Program-made: the position numbers and the translations under genes | NCBI RefSeq assembly: GCF_004138405.1 | Contig: NZ_PRLL01000021.1 | Location: forward strand, 1 to 5,163 | Direction of reading: 5' to 3' | Origin: Candidatus Nanosyncoccus nanoralicus | Lineage (GTDB): Bacteria > Patescibacteriota > Saccharimonadia > Saccharimonadales > Saccharimonadaceae | Length of the DNA: 5,163 bases | Notes under the pieces: generated by a model | The model's input: only the letters and a program-made list of their open reading frames with translations | The model's database searches: none | Told to the model about the DNA's origin: nothing | Part shown: positions 4,741 through 5,163 of the stretch, piece after piece | Position numbering within the stretch: the stretch's first letter is position 1 | Layout of the letters: each line of letters opens with the position of its first letter

Positions 4741-5163
4741 CTACAATGTATGAACGTCGTAATCATCCATATCTTCATACTGATATGAAGCCTGAATGCC
4801 CTTCATATGAACCTCGCGGTCCTCAATTTGGTCGGTAAGATTGTGACGGAGTAATTCCTGAATTTCAAGTTGATTCACTGGGGAGCGTTCCATTTCGGAA
4901 AGATATTCAGATTTGTCGACCTTGGACCAGTCGATACATTTTTTGAGAGATTTTTTGAGAATTTGGTCTAGCCAAATGCGCGTCGCGCGACCATTCCCCT
5001 CGCGGAATGGATGAGCAATATTCATCTCAACATATTTTGTAATAATTTCTTCAAAAGTTGTTTCTGGAAGAGTGTCGATGGTTTTTAGGTTTTGCTCGAG
5101 AAAGAAAACTGGAGTAAAGCGCATATTTCCTTTTGTAATATTTACAGAGCGAATTTGCCCTGC
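4741..5163 (-). CDS. Fic protein adenylyltransferase, class III-like, C-terminal part (5' end outside window)
   Basis: Fic enzymes transfer AMP from ATP to hydroxyl side chains of target proteins. The frame is open to the window edge, so the N-terminus is missing; the 140 visible residues end at TAG 4741-4743. An ATG at 5122-5124 is internal, because conserved Fic sequence ([13 protein letters not shown]) continues upstream of it. Numbering from the first visible residue, the catalytic motif [12 protein letters not shown] is complete at 51-62, with H51 as general base, E55 for metal binding and R59/R62 for phosphate contacts. YVEMNIA precedes it and WLDQIL follows. Downstream are [19 protein letters not shown] (78-96) and, near the C-terminus, [15 protein letters not shown] (121-135). 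The last contains S126-x-x-x-E130, matching the inhibitory (S/T)xxxE(G/N) motif that class III Fic proteins such as Neisseria NmFic carry at their C-terminus, except that D131 replaces Gly/Asn. The visible part is close in plan to NmFic-type proteins. Nothing in the window shows its target. Confidence 0.93.
   Translation of the reverse strand, partial: AGQIRSVNITKGNMRFTPVFFLEQNLKTIDTLPETTFEEIITKYVEMNIAHPFREGNGRATRIWLDQILKKSLKKCIDWSKVDKSEYLSEMERSPVNQLEIQELLRHNLTDQIEDREVHMKGIQASYQYEDMDDYDVHTL

Noticed and set aside
4741..5124. Complete small Fic protein starting at the ATG at 5122-5124
   Set aside because: The frame stays open to the window edge and the extra upstream residues ([13 protein letters not shown]) match the conserved Fic core, so this ATG is internal.

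Overview
The window is a moderately AT-rich, gene-dense stretch of bacterial chromosome with short intergenic gaps, strong Shine-Dalgarno sites and the standard genetic code. The six visible stops of the main genes are TAA or TAG, and no in-frame TGA is needed, so nothing suggests the TGA=Gly code of Gracilibacteria. The gene content is a cell-surface or secreted toolkit: a Stealth phosphotransferase, a membrane-anchored DsbA-like protein, a secreted DUF1524-type HNH nuclease and a class III Fic protein. With the small, compact layout it is reminiscent of Patescibacteria/CPR, perhaps Saccharibacteria (TM7). That placement rests on recollection of gene content and style, not on a marker gene, and is tentative.

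Layout, left to right. Bases 1-84 are purine-rich and probably hold the 3' tail of a plus-strand gene that starts outside the window. A GC-rich hairpin with a T-run on the minus strand (81-110) terminates the leftward genes. Three genes then run leftward: an unrecognised 229-aa acidic protein (128-817) with its own promoter region at 840-928, a Stealth-family sugar-phosphate transferase (915-2000), and a membrane-anchored DsbA-like thiol oxidoreductase (2011-2736). The last two are ten bases apart and form an operon, transcribed dsbA-like first. A 110-base divergent promoter region (2737-2846) separates them from two rightward genes: a CBS-pair protein with a long disordered N-terminal half (2847-3863) and a secreted or anchored HNH nuclease (3941-4693). 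An imperfect hairpin lies between those two. At the right edge the C-terminal 140 residues of a Fic adenylyltransferase (4741-5163) run leftward and converge on the nuclease gene.

How the genes may work together. The nuclease ectodomain has four cysteines in positions that suggest two disulfides, and the DsbA-like protein two genes away is a plausible catalyst for forming them. The Stealth enzyme would build a phosphodiester-linked surface polysaccharide. The Fic protein carries both the full catalytic motif and a C-terminal SxxxE inhibitory motif, so it is probably self-inhibited rather than paired with an antitoxin. The clearest unknowns are the 229-aa protein and the CBS protein, whose CBS pair resembles that of CorC/HlyC proteins but lacks their membrane domain. 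No RNA gene, CRISPR array, insertion sequence or attachment site was seen, and no gene-free stretch exceeds about 120 bases.
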